A stretch of DNA of 38,173 bases from Alloprevotella tannerae ATCC 51259. Lineage in GTDB: Bacteria; Bacteroidota; Bacteroidia; Bacteroidales; Bacteroidaceae. Location of the stretch: assembly GCF_000159995.1 (NCBI RefSeq), contig NZ_GG700642.1, forward strand, positions 484,122 to 522,294, in the 5' to 3' direction. Positions within the stretch are counted from its first letter, which is position 1. Each line of letters starts with the position of its first letter. The notes under the pieces were generated by a model, which had not been told where the DNA came from, did not search any database, and saw only the letters and a program-made list of their open reading frames with translations. Positions 1 through 8,005 of this stretch are shown here, piece by piece. The position numbers and the translations under genes were made by a program.

Positions 1-241
1 ACTTGCCAAGACCCATACTCAAAACATTCTTGAAAGCATCGCCTTTAATTTATACAGAACCCCGGGGATAATTATGTCCTCATTTGTAGGATAAGGCATA
101 ACCACCCTTGAGGAGCTCGTGCAAGCAGCTCCTCAAAGGGGGATTTACAACTACTTTCACTCCTTACTGCCACCCCTTTCACTCGCTCCTTTTATGCCAA
201 GAACTCCTCTTTACTACACCTCCTTATTTTGCAAAGGTCTC
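1..241. repeat. Left copy of a 241-bp perfect inverted repeat, likely the end of an insertion element
   Basis: Every base from 1 to 241 is found reverse-complemented at 37925-38165. The inner end, read away from tdk, begins GAGACCTTTGCAAAATAAGG, which resembles the terminal inverted repeats I associate with IS5-like elements in Bacteroidetes (recall, not searched). Identity stops exactly at 241/242, where tdk coding sequence begins. The repeat holds a stem-loop with 10-bp arms at 108-117 and 127-136 (TTGAGGAGCT/AGCTCCTCAA). I see no convincing transposase coding within the 241 bases; it would lie outside the window. Family assignment is uncertain; the repeat itself is certain. Confidence 0.85.
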
Positions 242-392
242 CTATGGTCGGTTTATAGATCTCCACCTTTTGATTGGCAAAGGTTGCACGGCGCAGACGA
301 CGAATCAACTCTTCAGTTTTTCCGGAAAACATCGAACCGCAAACAACCTCAATGCGACCACGACACACATTCTCCTCTTGAAACAAACTCAT
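242..392 (-). pseudogene. tdk: Thymidine kinase, N-terminal fragment interrupted by the terminal repeat
   Basis: The first 50 codons of a thymidine kinase (ATP + thymidine to dTMP, pyrimidine salvage, cytoplasm) are present. The P-loop [10 protein letters not shown] begins at residue 19 and is followed by the conserved IRRxxRAxFA and VEIYKP segments typical of the type II (Tdk) family. After the codons for KPTI the reading frame runs into the repeat at 241 and encodes unrelated residues, so the lid and zinc-binding parts of the enzyme (family length about 190-200 residues) are missing from this window. The remainder may lie on the far side of the inserted element. A -7 type promoter box lies at 416-423 and the DUF349 gene upstream has its own terminator, so tdk was probably its own transcript. 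If the junction is real the strain should lack this activity; an assembly break at the repeat is the alternative. Confidence 0.88.
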
Positions 393-415
393 AACAAAGA
401 TTTAAATTACAGCAG

Positions 416-423
416 CAAAGATA
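416..423 (-). promoter_or_regulatory. Candidate -7 box for tdk
   Basis: The minus strand reads TATCTTTG, a full match to the Bacteroidetes -7 consensus TAnnTTTG, 23 bases upstream of the tdk ATG at 392 and just downstream of the DUF349 terminator. No TTTG was found at the expected -33 distance. Confidence 0.5.
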
Positions 424-451
424 CGAAAACTCTCAAAGCCGACTGCCTAAA

Positions 452-496
452 GTTAAAAAGAAGACCTCAAGCCTTCAGTAAAAGGTCTTGAGGTCT
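452..496 (-). terminator. Rho-independent terminator of the DUF349 gene
   Basis: Perfect 10-bp arms at 462-471 (AGACCTCAAG) and 487-496 (CTTGAGGTCT) are separated by 15 bases. In the minus direction the stem is followed by a T-rich stretch (TCTTTTTAAC). It sits 27 bases past the DUF349 stop and separates that gene from tdk. Confidence 0.85.
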
Positions 497-522
497 CATA
501 ATATATTATATGTATAAGTGCG

Positions 523-2472
523 TTAAGCTTGCGGAGTTGCCTCTGCTTCCGTTTCGGCAGCAGGAGCAGGCGTCACCTCTTCTGCGGCTTGTTGCTTCTT
601 ATTCTGCACACGCGTAGCTTTCAACTTCTCATTGATTTCTTCCAAATCGCCACGCAGGCGCTCGATTTTGCGCGTTATCTCTGCCACGAGACTATCACCG
701 GCCTTCGACTTACTATTGAAGAACGACAAGTTAGTCTCATAATTCTTAATCTCAGCCTGCTTGGTTTCGAGTGCATTACGGAGACGGCGACGCTCTTTGC
801 TGATTTCGTCCTCGCCCTTCTCTGCTACCTGCTTGCGGAAGTTCTCTATACTCCGGCGGCGTACAGATACGTGCAACTCATTATATATACGATCGCAAAT
901 CTCGCGATACTTCTTATAGATCTTATCTTTTTTGCGGAAAGGTACGTGGCCTATAGCATTCCATTGCTCTTGCAGGTCGTGCACTTGCTCTGAAATACCT
1001 TCCACTCCGGCTTCATAGAGTTTTTGCAAAGCTTCGATCACCTCGTTCTTCTTTGCTAAGTTTTCCTCTTCCACCTTGCGTTGGTCGCCCGTAGCCGCAT
1101 TCTTGCGTTCAAAGAAGTAATTGCAAGCATCATTAAAACGCGTCCAAATCGCATCAGAAACCTTATGAGCTACAGGACCTATCTCTTTCCATTGCTTTTG
1201 CAAGTCTACGAAACGCTTTGAAGTTTCATTCCAATCCGTACTCTCCTTCAAAGCTTCGGCTGCCTCTGCCAACTTCGTTTTTGCCTCAAGATTCGCAGCC
1301 AGCGATTCGCGCAATCCCTTGAAGAACTCTGCTTTGCGGCGGAAGAAGTGGTCGCAAGTAGCGCGGAAGCGTTCGAAGATTTTCGTGTTCATCTTCTTCG
1401 GCGTAAAGCCGATCGTCTTCCATTCTGCCTGCAATTCGATAATAGTCTTCGTCAGCTTATCCCAATCAGCGAAAGTCTTAGGCACATTCAAGTCTAAGCT
1501 TTCCACCTTCTCGCACAAAGCCGTTTTCTTCTGCAGATTCTCTTCTTCTTTCTCTTTAAGGGCCACAAAATGCTCTTGGTGGCGCTTATTGATAGCCGTC
1601 GAAGCCGCCTTAAAGCGCGTCCAGATCTCCTCGCGTTGCTCTTTAGCTACAGGTCCGGATTCGCGATATTCTTGATGGAGTAATTGCAAGTGATGAAAAG
1701 CAGCCACGGGATCTGCTGCTTCCATCAGTTTCTCCGCTTCCTCACACAGCTGCGTTTTAATCTCCAAGTTTTTCTTAAAGTCATACATCCGCGCCTCGTG
1801 GTTGAGGTGCAACTGGTCGTAAAAATGGTCTACGCAGAGCTGATAATTCTTCCAGAGTTCCGTGGCATTTTCAGCCGGCACAAGCGTTATGGTCTTCCAT
1901 TCCGCCATCAGCTGCTTCACCGCCTCAAAATTCTTATCTGCCTCCTCGGCAGAAGTCGATTTAGCCTTGATTTCCTCTATAATTTCCAGCTTACGCTTCA
2001 AATTATCTTGCTTTTCCTTCTCCTCTTCAGCTGCCAATTGAGCTCTTTTATCGCGTATTTCTTCATAGATCTGCTTAAAGGTGCTCTCGTCGGCATCCGG
2101 TGCAGGCATAAAGTCGTCAGCATGTCCGCCATCAGCCACAAATTGCTCGCGTGCAGCCACAACTTCAGCGTTGCGCAAGCGATAATACGTCTGCTTAAGC
2201 CATTCCAGCTCGGAGCGCTTCACGTCCTCCGGATTTTCGCTCAACGTTTTCAGTCGCTCAATCACCTCCAGCTTACTGGCGGGCGCATTTTGCTCCTGCT
2301 GTTGTTCCGTTTCTTCTTCAGGCGTAACGGTTGCTGGGTCGCTTGTTGTTTCTACTGCTTCAGGAGTTGTTTTCACGATTGCAGCATTGTCGGCATCCGG
2401 AGTGCAGGCTGCTGTTTCGGTTGCATCAACCGCTTGCGTCTGCTCGGATGCGGGGAGTTTATTTTCGTCCAT
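523..2472 (-). CDS. DUF349 repeat protein
   Basis: A 649-residue, highly charged, mostly helical cytoplasmic protein. Residues 1-65 form a low-complexity acidic, Ala/Thr/Glu-rich head. Five DUF349-type repeats follow, each marked by a W-x-x-[IT/SG]-x-x-P core: EWKTITLVP, EYRESGPVA, EWKTIGFTP, QWKEIGPVA and QWNAIGHVP. A long coiled coil rich in Lys, Glu and Arg occupies about residues 540-630, and the tail is Ala/Glu/Thr-rich. The family is widespread in Bacteroidetes and its molecular role is not settled; I know of no catalytic motif and see none. No signal peptide or membrane segment is visible. The gene is monocistronic by its terminator at 452-496; CorA, 103 bases upstream, is transcribed in the same direction, so read-through from corA is possible. 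The start is supported by a purine-rich stretch (GGAAAAAC) 7-14 bases upstream. Confidence 0.93.
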   Translation of the reverse strand: MDENKLPASEQTQAVDATETAACTPDADNAAIVKTTPEAVETTSDPATVTPEEETEQQQEQNAPASKLEVIERLKTLSENPEDVKRSELEWLKQTYYRLRNAEVVAAREQFVADGGHADDFMPAPDADESTFKQIYEEIRDKRAQLAAEEEKEKQDNLKRKLEIIEEIKAKSTSAEEADKNFEAVKQLMAEWKTITLVPAENATELWKNYQLCVDHFYDQLHLNHEARMYDFKKNLEIKTQLCEEAEKLMEAADPVAAFHHLQLLHQEYRESGPVAKEQREEIWTRFKAASTAINKRHQEHFVALKEKEEENLQKKTALCEKVESLDLNVPKTFADWDKLTKTIIELQAEWKTIGFTPKKMNTKIFERFRATCDHFFRRKAEFFKGLRESLAANLEAKTKLAEAAEALKESTDWNETSKRFVDLQKQWKEIGPVAHKVSDAIWTRFNDACNYFFERKNAATGDQRKVEEENLAKKNEVIEALQKLYEAGVEGISEQVHDLQEQWNAIGHVPFRKKDKIYKKYREICDRIYNELHVSVRRRSIENFRKQVAEKGEDEISKERRRLRNALETKQAEIKNYETNLSFFNSKSKAGDSLVAEITRKIERLRGDLEEINEKLKATRVQNKKQQAAEEVTPAPAAETEAEATPQA

Positions 2473-2575
2473 TTTCGTTGTTTTTCCTAATCATGCTCAT
2501 TAAGCTGTGCAAAGCAAAGGAATATTTATGATGTGACAAAGTTTTTCGTTGTCTTTCTTTCCGTTATGTTGCTCT

Positions 2576-3502
2576 TTAGAGCCAAGTTTTGCGTTTAAAG
2601 AGCCAGAAAAAGATTCCCGTCACGATGATTGAGCCGGCCACAACTGCCGGAAAGCTCCACCATTTAGTTTCCCAACCGGTCACTAAGTTCATACCGAAAA
2701 TACTGGCAATCAAGGTCGGGAACATCAGGATAATCGAAACCGACGTCATCTGCTTCATCAGGTCGGCCATATTATTATTGATCACGCTCGCATACGTATC
2801 CATCGTCGACTTCAATATGTCTGCGTAGATGTTAGCCGTTTCGCGCGCCTGGTTCATCTCGATATTGACGTCTTCGATCAAGTCGGCGTCCAACTCGTCT
2901 ATAGGAAGCTTAAACTTTAGTTTGGCCAGCAAGGTCTCATTACCACGAATGGAGGTAATAAAGTAAGTCAAACTATCTTGCAAGCGACTCAAACCGATCA
3001 AGTCCTCGTTGTTTATCGAATGGTCGAGCTTATGTTTAGCCTCCTCGATCAAGACATTGATCTGCTTCAAGCGCTTCAGATACCATACAGATGAAGAAAG
3101 GAAAAGACGAAAGACGAGATCGACGGAATCGGTGAAGCCCGCATTTCTTTTCTGTTGGTAAGAAATGAAGTCGATCATCATATTTGTCTCATAGTTGCAC
3201 ACAGTTACGCAGATGTTCTTATTAAGAATAATGCCCAAAGGTATGGTTGTGTGCGGCGTTTGTGAGCGCACTTCTTTCACATAGGGAATACGTAGAATGA
3301 TGAGCGACCATCCTTCTTCATATTCATAGCGTGCACGCTCGTCTTTATCGCGTATGTCGTCGAGAAAGTAAGTAGGAATTTCTAATTCGTTGAAGAGAAA
3401 ATCTTCATCGTCCGGAGTTGGACAAGTGACCTGCACCCAGCAGTTGGGTTCCCACTTATCCAGATTGCGCAGACTCTGATCGGTGTTCCAGTACGTTCGC
3501 AT
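2576..3502 (-). CDS. corA: CorA-family divalent cation (Mg2+/Co2+) transporter
   Basis: A 308-residue inner-membrane channel for magnesium-type cations. The signature GMN is at residues 270-272 at the end of the first membrane helix (about 253-270); the second helix is about 284-302 and the protein ends in a basic tail (FKRKTWL), the usual CorA topology. The N-terminal 250 residues form the acidic cytoplasmic alpha/beta and long-helix funnel. The frame can be extended 14 codons to 3544, but I chose ATG 3502 because GGAGG lies 8 bases upstream of it. The loop after GMN (NLVTGWETKWW) lacks the classical MPEL sequence of E. coli CorA, as in several Bacteroidetes homologues. The closest neighbour on the same strand is the DUF349 gene. 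Function as a cation transporter is secure; ion preference is inference. Confidence 0.94.
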   Translation of the reverse strand: MRTYWNTDQSLRNLDKWEPNCWVQVTCPTPDDEDFLFNELEIPTYFLDDIRDKDERARYEYEEGWSLIILRIPYVKEVRSQTPHTTIPLGIILNKNICVTVCNYETNMMIDFISYQQKRNAGFTDSVDLVFRLFLSSSVWYLKRLKQINVLIEEAKHKLDHSINNEDLIGLSRLQDSLTYFITSIRGNETLLAKLKFKLPIDELDADLIEDVNIEMNQARETANIYADILKSTMDTYASVINNNMADLMKQMTSVSIILMFPTLIASIFGMNLVTGWETKWWSFPAVVAGSIIVTGIFFWLFKRKTWL

Positions 3503-4205
3503 AAGCTTTCCTCCATGATTATTTGGGCGGGGAAGCCTTCGCATCGGTTCCCGGCCTTATCAATCGTAATTTTCCGCGTGGTAATCGTCCATTTTTTCGT
3601 TTTAGGCTTTTGAGCAGCAACCGACTTAAATTTTATTGTCGATACGCACTACTGTTCGCCTTCTTTTGTTCTTGGTGTGCAAAAATAAACAAATTATTTC
3701 TTTCAGGACGGCCTTGTCGCTCTTTTTCCACCAAAAATAGGAGACGTGGCTTGAAATGCACGAGCCGTCTTTGGTTTTTGTCGTCCACTCGTGCGCCGTC
3801 TCTCTGCCTTTTGGCGCAACTTCAGCTGAGGATGGCAAGGGGGGCGGCAACGCAGAACAACTTGCACGAGACCAACGACCATCCACCGCGCGCCGCCGGC
3901 GCTAAAGGGCAGACCGAGCAGTCGGAAAATGCGCCTCAAAGTGTAGAGGATTTATTGTTTGGCGGCAGCAAACGATAGTATGCTCCCAGCAAACCATAGT
4001 TTGATCCCGGCAAACGATGGTTTGGCGCGAGCAAACAATAAGCGGCCTCGATTTATGGCTGCAGAGACAGACGTCTACGAATGGTTATAAAGTCCTCGTC
4101 TGAAAAGAAATGCGCCGGCAGCAACAGAGGACGGCTACGTCTGCGCGGCAAGTCGAGCAGACGGGAAAGAGAAATGAGAAGGGCGTGTATCCAAGTGGGA
4201 TTCAC
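3503..4205. other. Intergenic region between divergent corA and crcB
   Basis: About 700 bases with no gene I can support. Open frames on both strands have compositions unlike the neighbours and no ribosome binding site. A minus-strand TATTTTTG at 3680-3687 could be a distant corA -7 box. The GC-rich stretch 3840-3910 and a 21-bp tandem repeat (3967-4043) are its only distinctive features. I looked for a fluoride riboswitch ahead of crcB and could not recognise one. Confidence 0.55.
3967..4043. repeat. Tandem 21-bp imperfect palindromic repeat (3 units plus part of a fourth)
   Basis: Units at 3967-3987, 3988-4008 and 4009-4029, and a partial unit 4030-4043, share the core [AG]GCAAAC-[GC]AT-[AG]GT. 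Unit 2 contains CAAAC-CATA-GTTTG and unit 3 CAAAC-GATG-GTTTG, so each can fold back on itself. The array lies about 160 bases upstream of the crcB promoter box. Confidence 0.8.
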
Positions 4206-4213
4206 TAACTTTG
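4206..4213 (+). promoter_or_regulatory. Candidate -7 box for crcB
   Basis: TAACTTTG, a full match to TAnnTTTG, ends 19 bases before the crcB ATG at 4233. The same octamer recurs ahead of the TPR, UmuD-like, carboxyltransferase and LuxR-type genes in this window. Confidence 0.6.
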
Positions 4214-4232
4214 CAACCACATCATCAAGGCT

Positions 4233-4610
4233 ATGAATTCAGTTATACTCTTAGCTTCAGGCGGCGCTCTCGGGACGATTGCCCGCTATTATGGCCAGCA
4301 AATGGCCAACAAATATTGCACAGGCGCGTTTCCCTACGGCACGTTTGCGGTCAACGTGCTCGGCTGCCTACTCATTGGTCTGTTGAGTGGGCGTGCCTTA
4401 TCGATCCCTTGGTTGGACCAAGAAGGGCGCCGACTGCTGATCACGGGATTCTGCGGCGGATTTACGACCTTCTCGACCTTCGCCTTTGAAAATATGGCCT
4501 TGCTGCAAAAAGGGGAAATCCTCGTATTCCTTTATTACACCCTCGGCAGCATCGGTGCAGGCCTGCTGATGGTGGCCCTTGGCTTTTGGCTGACGCGACC
4601 GGCACTTTGA
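4233..4610 (+). CDS. crcB: CrcB/Fluc fluoride ion channel
   Basis: A 125-residue, four-helix membrane protein that exports fluoride as a dual-topology dimer. Visible family marks are GGALGTIARY at residues 10-19, the conserved Asn41 in FAVNVLG (about 39-44), and the GFCGGFTTFSTF block at 72-83 carrying the two Phe residues (80 and 83) that line the fluoride pathway in characterised Fluc channels. Length matches the family (about 120-130). An alternative frame over the same bases is a shadow. The gene has its own -7 box at 4206-4213. The next gene, 124 bases downstream, has its own promoter box, so crcB is probably monocistronic. I see no obvious terminator in the short gap. Confidence 0.95.
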   Translation: MNSVILLASGGALGTIARYYGQQMANKYCTGAFPYGTFAVNVLGCLLIGLLSGRALSIPWLDQEGRRLLITGFCGGFTTFSTFAFENMALLQKGEILVFLYYTLGSIGAGLLMVALGFWLTRPAL

Positions 4611-4721
4611 GGCGCTCCGGTTGATTAGAGAATTATCATTTTCCATTTTTTGACAGAAAAAACGAACTTCGGATTTCATAAATTTAGGTCTTCGGATGCC
4701 ACGAATCTGCCTTACGGAATC

Positions 4722-4729
4722 TAACTTTG
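4722..4729 (+). promoter_or_regulatory. Candidate -7 box very close to the TPR gene start
   Basis: TAACTTTG ends only 5 bases before the ATG at 4735. If this box is used, transcription would begin at or just beside the start codon, giving a leaderless or nearly leaderless message. Confidence 0.45.
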
Positions 4730-4734
4730 CAACG

Positions 4735-5670
4735 ATGAAACGAATTATCCTATTCTTCCTCGTCCTATTCGGGCTCACGGCTGTGCAGGCGCAAGTGGTC
4801 GTTGACCTGAAAAAGGGCGGCCCGACGGTAAAGTCGAAAACGCTGAAAGATTATGACCACCAAGGGCGCGACGAACGCGCACTGCGTGAAGATTCGGTGC
4901 AATATGTCGACTGCCTGCGGCGAGCTTTTAACGCACTGGCTACCGATTCTTTGCCGCAGGCCGAAGCGTTGTTTAAGGAAGCCCTACACTTGCGGCCGGA
5001 TGCCAAGGGCAATTATGTCGTTTGGCGCAACTTGGGCCTCATTTCCTTGGCACGCGTGGAAATGAGGCAAGCCATCGAGCGCTTCACCAAAGCCCTGCTC
5101 GCTCAACCCGGCGATCAAGAGTCGCGCTATAATCGAGCAAAGGCTTACTTTCTCTTGAACAATTTTTCAGAAACTATAGCCGACTGCGACATTTTTCTGA
5201 AGCAAGACGCCACCAATTTGTTGGCAGACTCCGTACATCTTTTACGTGCTGCGGCCAAAGTCGAACTGCGTCAATACGCAGCAGCACGGGCGGAACTGAC
5301 AGACTTACTGACGCGAAAGCCCAACAAGAGCGAGGCGCACCTGTTGTTGCTCTGCATCCTGCAAGCTGAAGGGCGACTGCAGGAAATGCGGGCAGAAACC
5401 ATAAAATTCTGCAAAAACTGTCCGAATAACAAGCAAGATCTTGTCATGTTTCTGGATGGGGCGAAACAAACGGGCAACATAGAAGAAGCAAAAATTATCT
5501 ATGATGCGCTGCTTGAAGACGCACCGGACAATGGGCTTTATCGCATCGAACGCGCAAAGATATTGCTCGCGCTCGGACAAAAGCAGGCGGCGCGGGAAGA
5601 CCTCAAAATAGCACGCCGCAGCGGCATACCCTCTGCAGCTTGGAAGGAATTGGAACAAAAATTGAAATAA
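4735..5670 (+). CDS. Secreted/periplasmic TPR-repeat protein
   Basis: A 311-residue protein with a typical signal peptide (Lys-Arg, then a Leu/Phe/Ile-rich core, cleavage likely after AVQA near residue 19). The mature part is helical with several tetratricopeptide-like units: one around residues 60-90 (A-x-A-LFKEALHLRPDAKG), the next at about 95-127 (NLGLISLARVEMRQAIERFTKALLAQPG), and degenerate units to the C-terminus. TPR proteins are scaffolds; no catalytic motif is visible. An ATG at 4696 in the same frame would place the start upstream of the -7 box and outside the signal peptide, so 4735 is preferred. It lies 7 bases upstream of the glycoside-hydrolase-like gene, so the two are almost certainly one operon and may act together at the cell envelope (inference). 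Confidence 0.88.
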   Translation: MKRIILFFLVLFGLTAVQAQVVVDLKKGGPTVKSKTLKDYDHQGRDERALREDSVQYVDCLRRAFNALATDSLPQAEALFKEALHLRPDAKGNYVVWRNLGLISLARVEMRQAIERFTKALLAQPGDQESRYNRAKAYFLLNNFSETIADCDIFLKQDATNLLADSVHLLRAAAKVELRQYAAARAELTDLLTRKPNKSEAHLLLLCILQAEGRLQEMRAETIKFCKNCPNNKQDLVMFLDGAKQTGNIEEAKIIYDALLEDAPDNGLYRIERAKILLALGQKQAAREDLKIARRSGIPSAAWKELEQKLK

Positions 5671-5677
5671 AAGAACG

Positions 5678-7291
5678 ATGAAAAGACTACTGCTGATGCT
5701 CAGTTTTGCACTGCTGGCGGCCAACTTAACGCAAGCGCAGGACTTTGACCGACGGGAGTATCGCGCCGTTTGGCTTACGACATTTTTGGGCTTGGATTGG
5801 CCGAAAGGACACGACCCTCTCACGCAGCAAAAACAGTTGTGCCGCATCTTGGACCAATTGCAGGCGGCGAAAGTCAACACCGTCTTGTTTCAAGTGCGCT
5901 TGCGCGGAACGACGGCTTACGATTCCGACATCGAACCCTGGGACGGCATCTTCACGGGAACGCCCGGACGACGCCCCACTTACGACCCGCTGGCTTTTGC
6001 GATTGAGGAATGTCACCGCAGAGGAATGGAACTGCACGCGTGGATGGTAGCTTTTCCGGTCTGTAAACTGAATGTGTTGAAGGCTTTGGGGACTAAATCG
6101 GTAGTACGTAAGCATCCGGAACTCTGTCGGCGGTCGGACGATCAATATATAATGGACCCGGGTATGCCGGGCACGGCCGATTATCTTGCGAATCTGTGCC
6201 GAGAACTTGTCAGTCAGTATGACGTCGACGGCATTCACCTCGATTATATTCGCTATCCGGAAGCCGGCCTTCATTTTGACGATGCAGCGACTTATCGTAA
6301 GTATGGTAAAGGGCGCGAACTCAAAGCCTGGCGGCGCGATAACGTGACGCGCGTCGTAGAAAAGATTCACGAGGCGGTGAAATCTCAAAAGCCTTGGGTG
6401 CGTTTATCTTGCGCACCGGTAGGGAAATATGCGGACTTGCCGCGCCAATCTTCACGCGGGTGGAATGCACGCGATGCGGTCGGACAAGATGCTGTAATGT
6501 GGCTGAACAAAGGTTGGATGGACGTGCTCTTTCCTATGATGTATTTTGATGGAGACAATTATTATCCGTTTGTTTTAGATTGGTTGGAACGTGCCGAGCG
6601 GGGAACGGTGGCGCCGGGATTGGGCGTTTATTGCTTGAGTGCGGGAGAAAAGAATTGGCCGTTGCTTACTTTGCAGCGGCAAATGAACTTCCTGCGCACG
6701 GCGGAGGCAGGCGGATTCGCGCTTTTCCGAAGTGATTTTCTAACCAATAACACAAAGGGAGTGTATGATTGGCTGGCAGGAGAATATACTACGCGCCCGG
6801 TGCTCACACCGCCGATAGAGAATCCGCAAAGTACGCTTCCTGCGACGCCTCGCGCAACGCTGACGAGGCAGGGTTACGACTTGCATTTCAATTTCCCAAT
6901 CGATGGGATACACAATATATATATAAAGGAGGGGAAAACATTTAGTTTCTTAGGCCAAACTGCGACGGGACATTTCACTTATCGGCCGGCCTTGCCCGCG
7001 CGCTTATACGCGGAATATGCGGTAAAGGCTATGGACCGCTATGGTTGCGAGAGTCAGCCTGCGTTTCTAAAGATAGGCGGCGAGATTCAGGCTTTGAAGG
7101 ACACGCTACACGTTGCGGATCTGCCCATCGACGTCAAAGCGTTTTGGATTTGTGATGCTTTTGGCCGCAAGCTGCGCACGGTGGACGCGACCTCAACGAT
7201 TGACGTCTCTGATTTGGGTCCCGGCTACTACGAACTCCGAACGGTCGGCCGCAAAGGCCGCTCGCATCGGGTCAGACTCTTCAGGCGATAA
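5678..7291 (+). CDS. GHL10 (DUF187, YngK-like) glycoside hydrolase-like exported protein
   Basis: A 537-residue protein with a signal peptide (residues 1-21, ending TQAQ). From the start of the mature protein to about residue 330 it matches the GHL10 / DUF187 TIM-barrel family: REYRAVWLTTF near residue 27, the V-N-x-V-L-F-Q-V-R strand near 65-73, HAWMVAF near 120, and GIHLDYIRYP near 187-196 with the acidic residue expected at a glycosidase active centre. Members act on polysaccharide or peptidoglycan-type substrates, but few have been characterised; the substrate here is unknown. The C-terminal 150 residues look like a fibronectin-III-like domain followed by a short beta-rich tail ending in a basic sequence (RVRLFRR). 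It is the second gene of an operon with the TPR protein, and a strong hairpin terminator follows at 7385-7427. Confidence 0.87.
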   Translation: MKRLLLMLSFALLAANLTQAQDFDRREYRAVWLTTFLGLDWPKGHDPLTQQKQLCRILDQLQAAKVNTVLFQVRLRGTTAYDSDIEPWDGIFTGTPGRRPTYDPLAFAIEECHRRGMELHAWMVAFPVCKLNVLKALGTKSVVRKHPELCRRSDDQYIMDPGMPGTADYLANLCRELVSQYDVDGIHLDYIRYPEAGLHFDDAATYRKYGKGRELKAWRRDNVTRVVEKIHEAVKSQKPWVRLSCAPVGKYADLPRQSSRGWNARDAVGQDAVMWLNKGWMDVLFPMMYFDGDNYYPFVLDWLERAERGTVAPGLGVYCLSAGEKNWPLLTLQRQMNFLRTAEAGGFALFRSDFLTNNTKGVYDWLAGEYTTRPVLTPPIENPQSTLPATPRATLTRQGYDLHFNFPIDGIHNIYIKEGKTFSFLGQTATGHFTYRPALPARLYAEYAVKAMDRYGCESQPAFLKIGGEIQALKDTLHVADLPIDVKAFWICDAFGRKLRTVDATSTIDVSDLGPGYYELRTVGRKGRSHRVRLFRR

Positions 7292-7384
7292 AGCCGGTAT
7301 CTTAGTTGGGAGGCACACGCCTTAGACGGATAAAGCGACGGCTTTGGTTTCTGTGGCGAAACCTAAGAAAGAGATACCAAAACA

Positions 7385-7427
7385 GCGTCCGACGTTCAGT
7401 GGTATTGAACGTCGGACGCGCTATTTT
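7385..7427. terminator. Strong hairpin terminator between convergent operons
   Basis: Perfect 14-bp arms at 7385-7398 (GCGTCCGACGTTCA) and 7406-7419 with a 7-base loop, followed on the plus strand by GCTATTTTATG. It ends the TPR/GHL10 operon and may also stop transcription from the convergent biotin-protein operon. A second, shorter hairpin (GCATACG/CGTATGC at 7470-7476 and 7485-7491) lies nearer the end of that operon. Confidence 0.85.
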
Positions 7428-7537
7428 ATGCTTTAATCGATGCGGCCCACACTCTTGTCAAAGTAGTTTGCATACGCATTATATCGTATGCTGACGAACG
7501 AAGACAAGATTACACTACCGCAAAGCACTACCTTGTT

Positions 7538-7996
7538 TTAGTCGATCGTCAATAAGACGGTTCCTTCCAAAACACTGTCGCCGGGATTCACGCAAACGGC
7601 CGTCACCGTACCATCGTTTTCTGCCGTGATGTTATTTTCCATCTTCATAGCCTCCAGCACAAGGATGTTCTCGCCTTTCTTCACAGCTTGGCCGGCCTTC
7701 ACTAAGATTTTCGTAACCACACCCGGAAGCGGAGCTTTTACCGGATTGCCTTTACCCGCCTCTGATGCACTCGATGCACTTGCTGCTGCGGCCGGCTGTT
7801 CGGCAGGAGCAGGTGCCGGCGCATCGGGCACAGCCGTCGTATCGACAGTGGGCAAATTGTCTTCTGTCAATTGCGTCCCTTGCATTTCGACGTCAAAAGG
7901 GATACCGTTAACTACAACCTTCGCACGGCGACCTTGCACCTCGTTGATCGTAACATCGTAGGCTGCGCCGTCAATTTTATATTTGTATGTCTTCAT
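7538..7996 (-). CDS. Biotin carboxyl carrier protein of a decarboxylase/carboxylase complex
   Basis: A 152-residue protein of three parts: an N-terminal beta-rich segment (1-45), a flexible Ala/Pro/Ser linker (about 55-82), and a C-terminal biotinyl domain (85-152). The biotinylation motif EAMKMEN puts the modified lysine at residue 118, about 35 residues from the C-terminus as expected. It carries CO2 on biotin between the carboxyltransferase encoded two genes upstream and a partner. Such proteins occur as the gamma/biotin subunit of methylmalonyl-CoA or oxaloacetate decarboxylases and in Bacteroidetes propionate metabolism. It is the last gene of a three-gene minus-strand operon, 9 bases after the small accessory gene. 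No gene for the membrane beta subunit follows; the next gene is convergent. Confidence 0.93.
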   Translation of the reverse strand: MKTYKYKIDGAAYDVTINEVQGRRAKVVVNGIPFDVEMQGTQLTEDNLPTVDTTAVPDAPAPAPAEQPAAAASASSASEAGKGNPVKAPLPGVVTKILVKAGQAVKKGENILVLEAMKMENNITAENDGTVTAVCVNPGDSVLEGTVLLTID

Positions 7997-8005
7997 TTTT
8001 CTGCG

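Noticed and set aside
3523-3978. A 151-codon open frame on the plus strand upstream of crcB
   Set aside because: No ribosome binding site, no family resemblance, composition like non-coding DNA, and it overlaps the corA start and ends in the tandem repeat.
4043-4232. Fluoride riboswitch ahead of crcB
   Set aside because: I could not find the conserved pseudoknot sequences, and the promoter box leaves only about 12-19 bases of leader.
4696-4734. Upstream ATG for the TPR protein
   Set aside because: It would put the start above the TAACTTTG box and hide the signal peptide.
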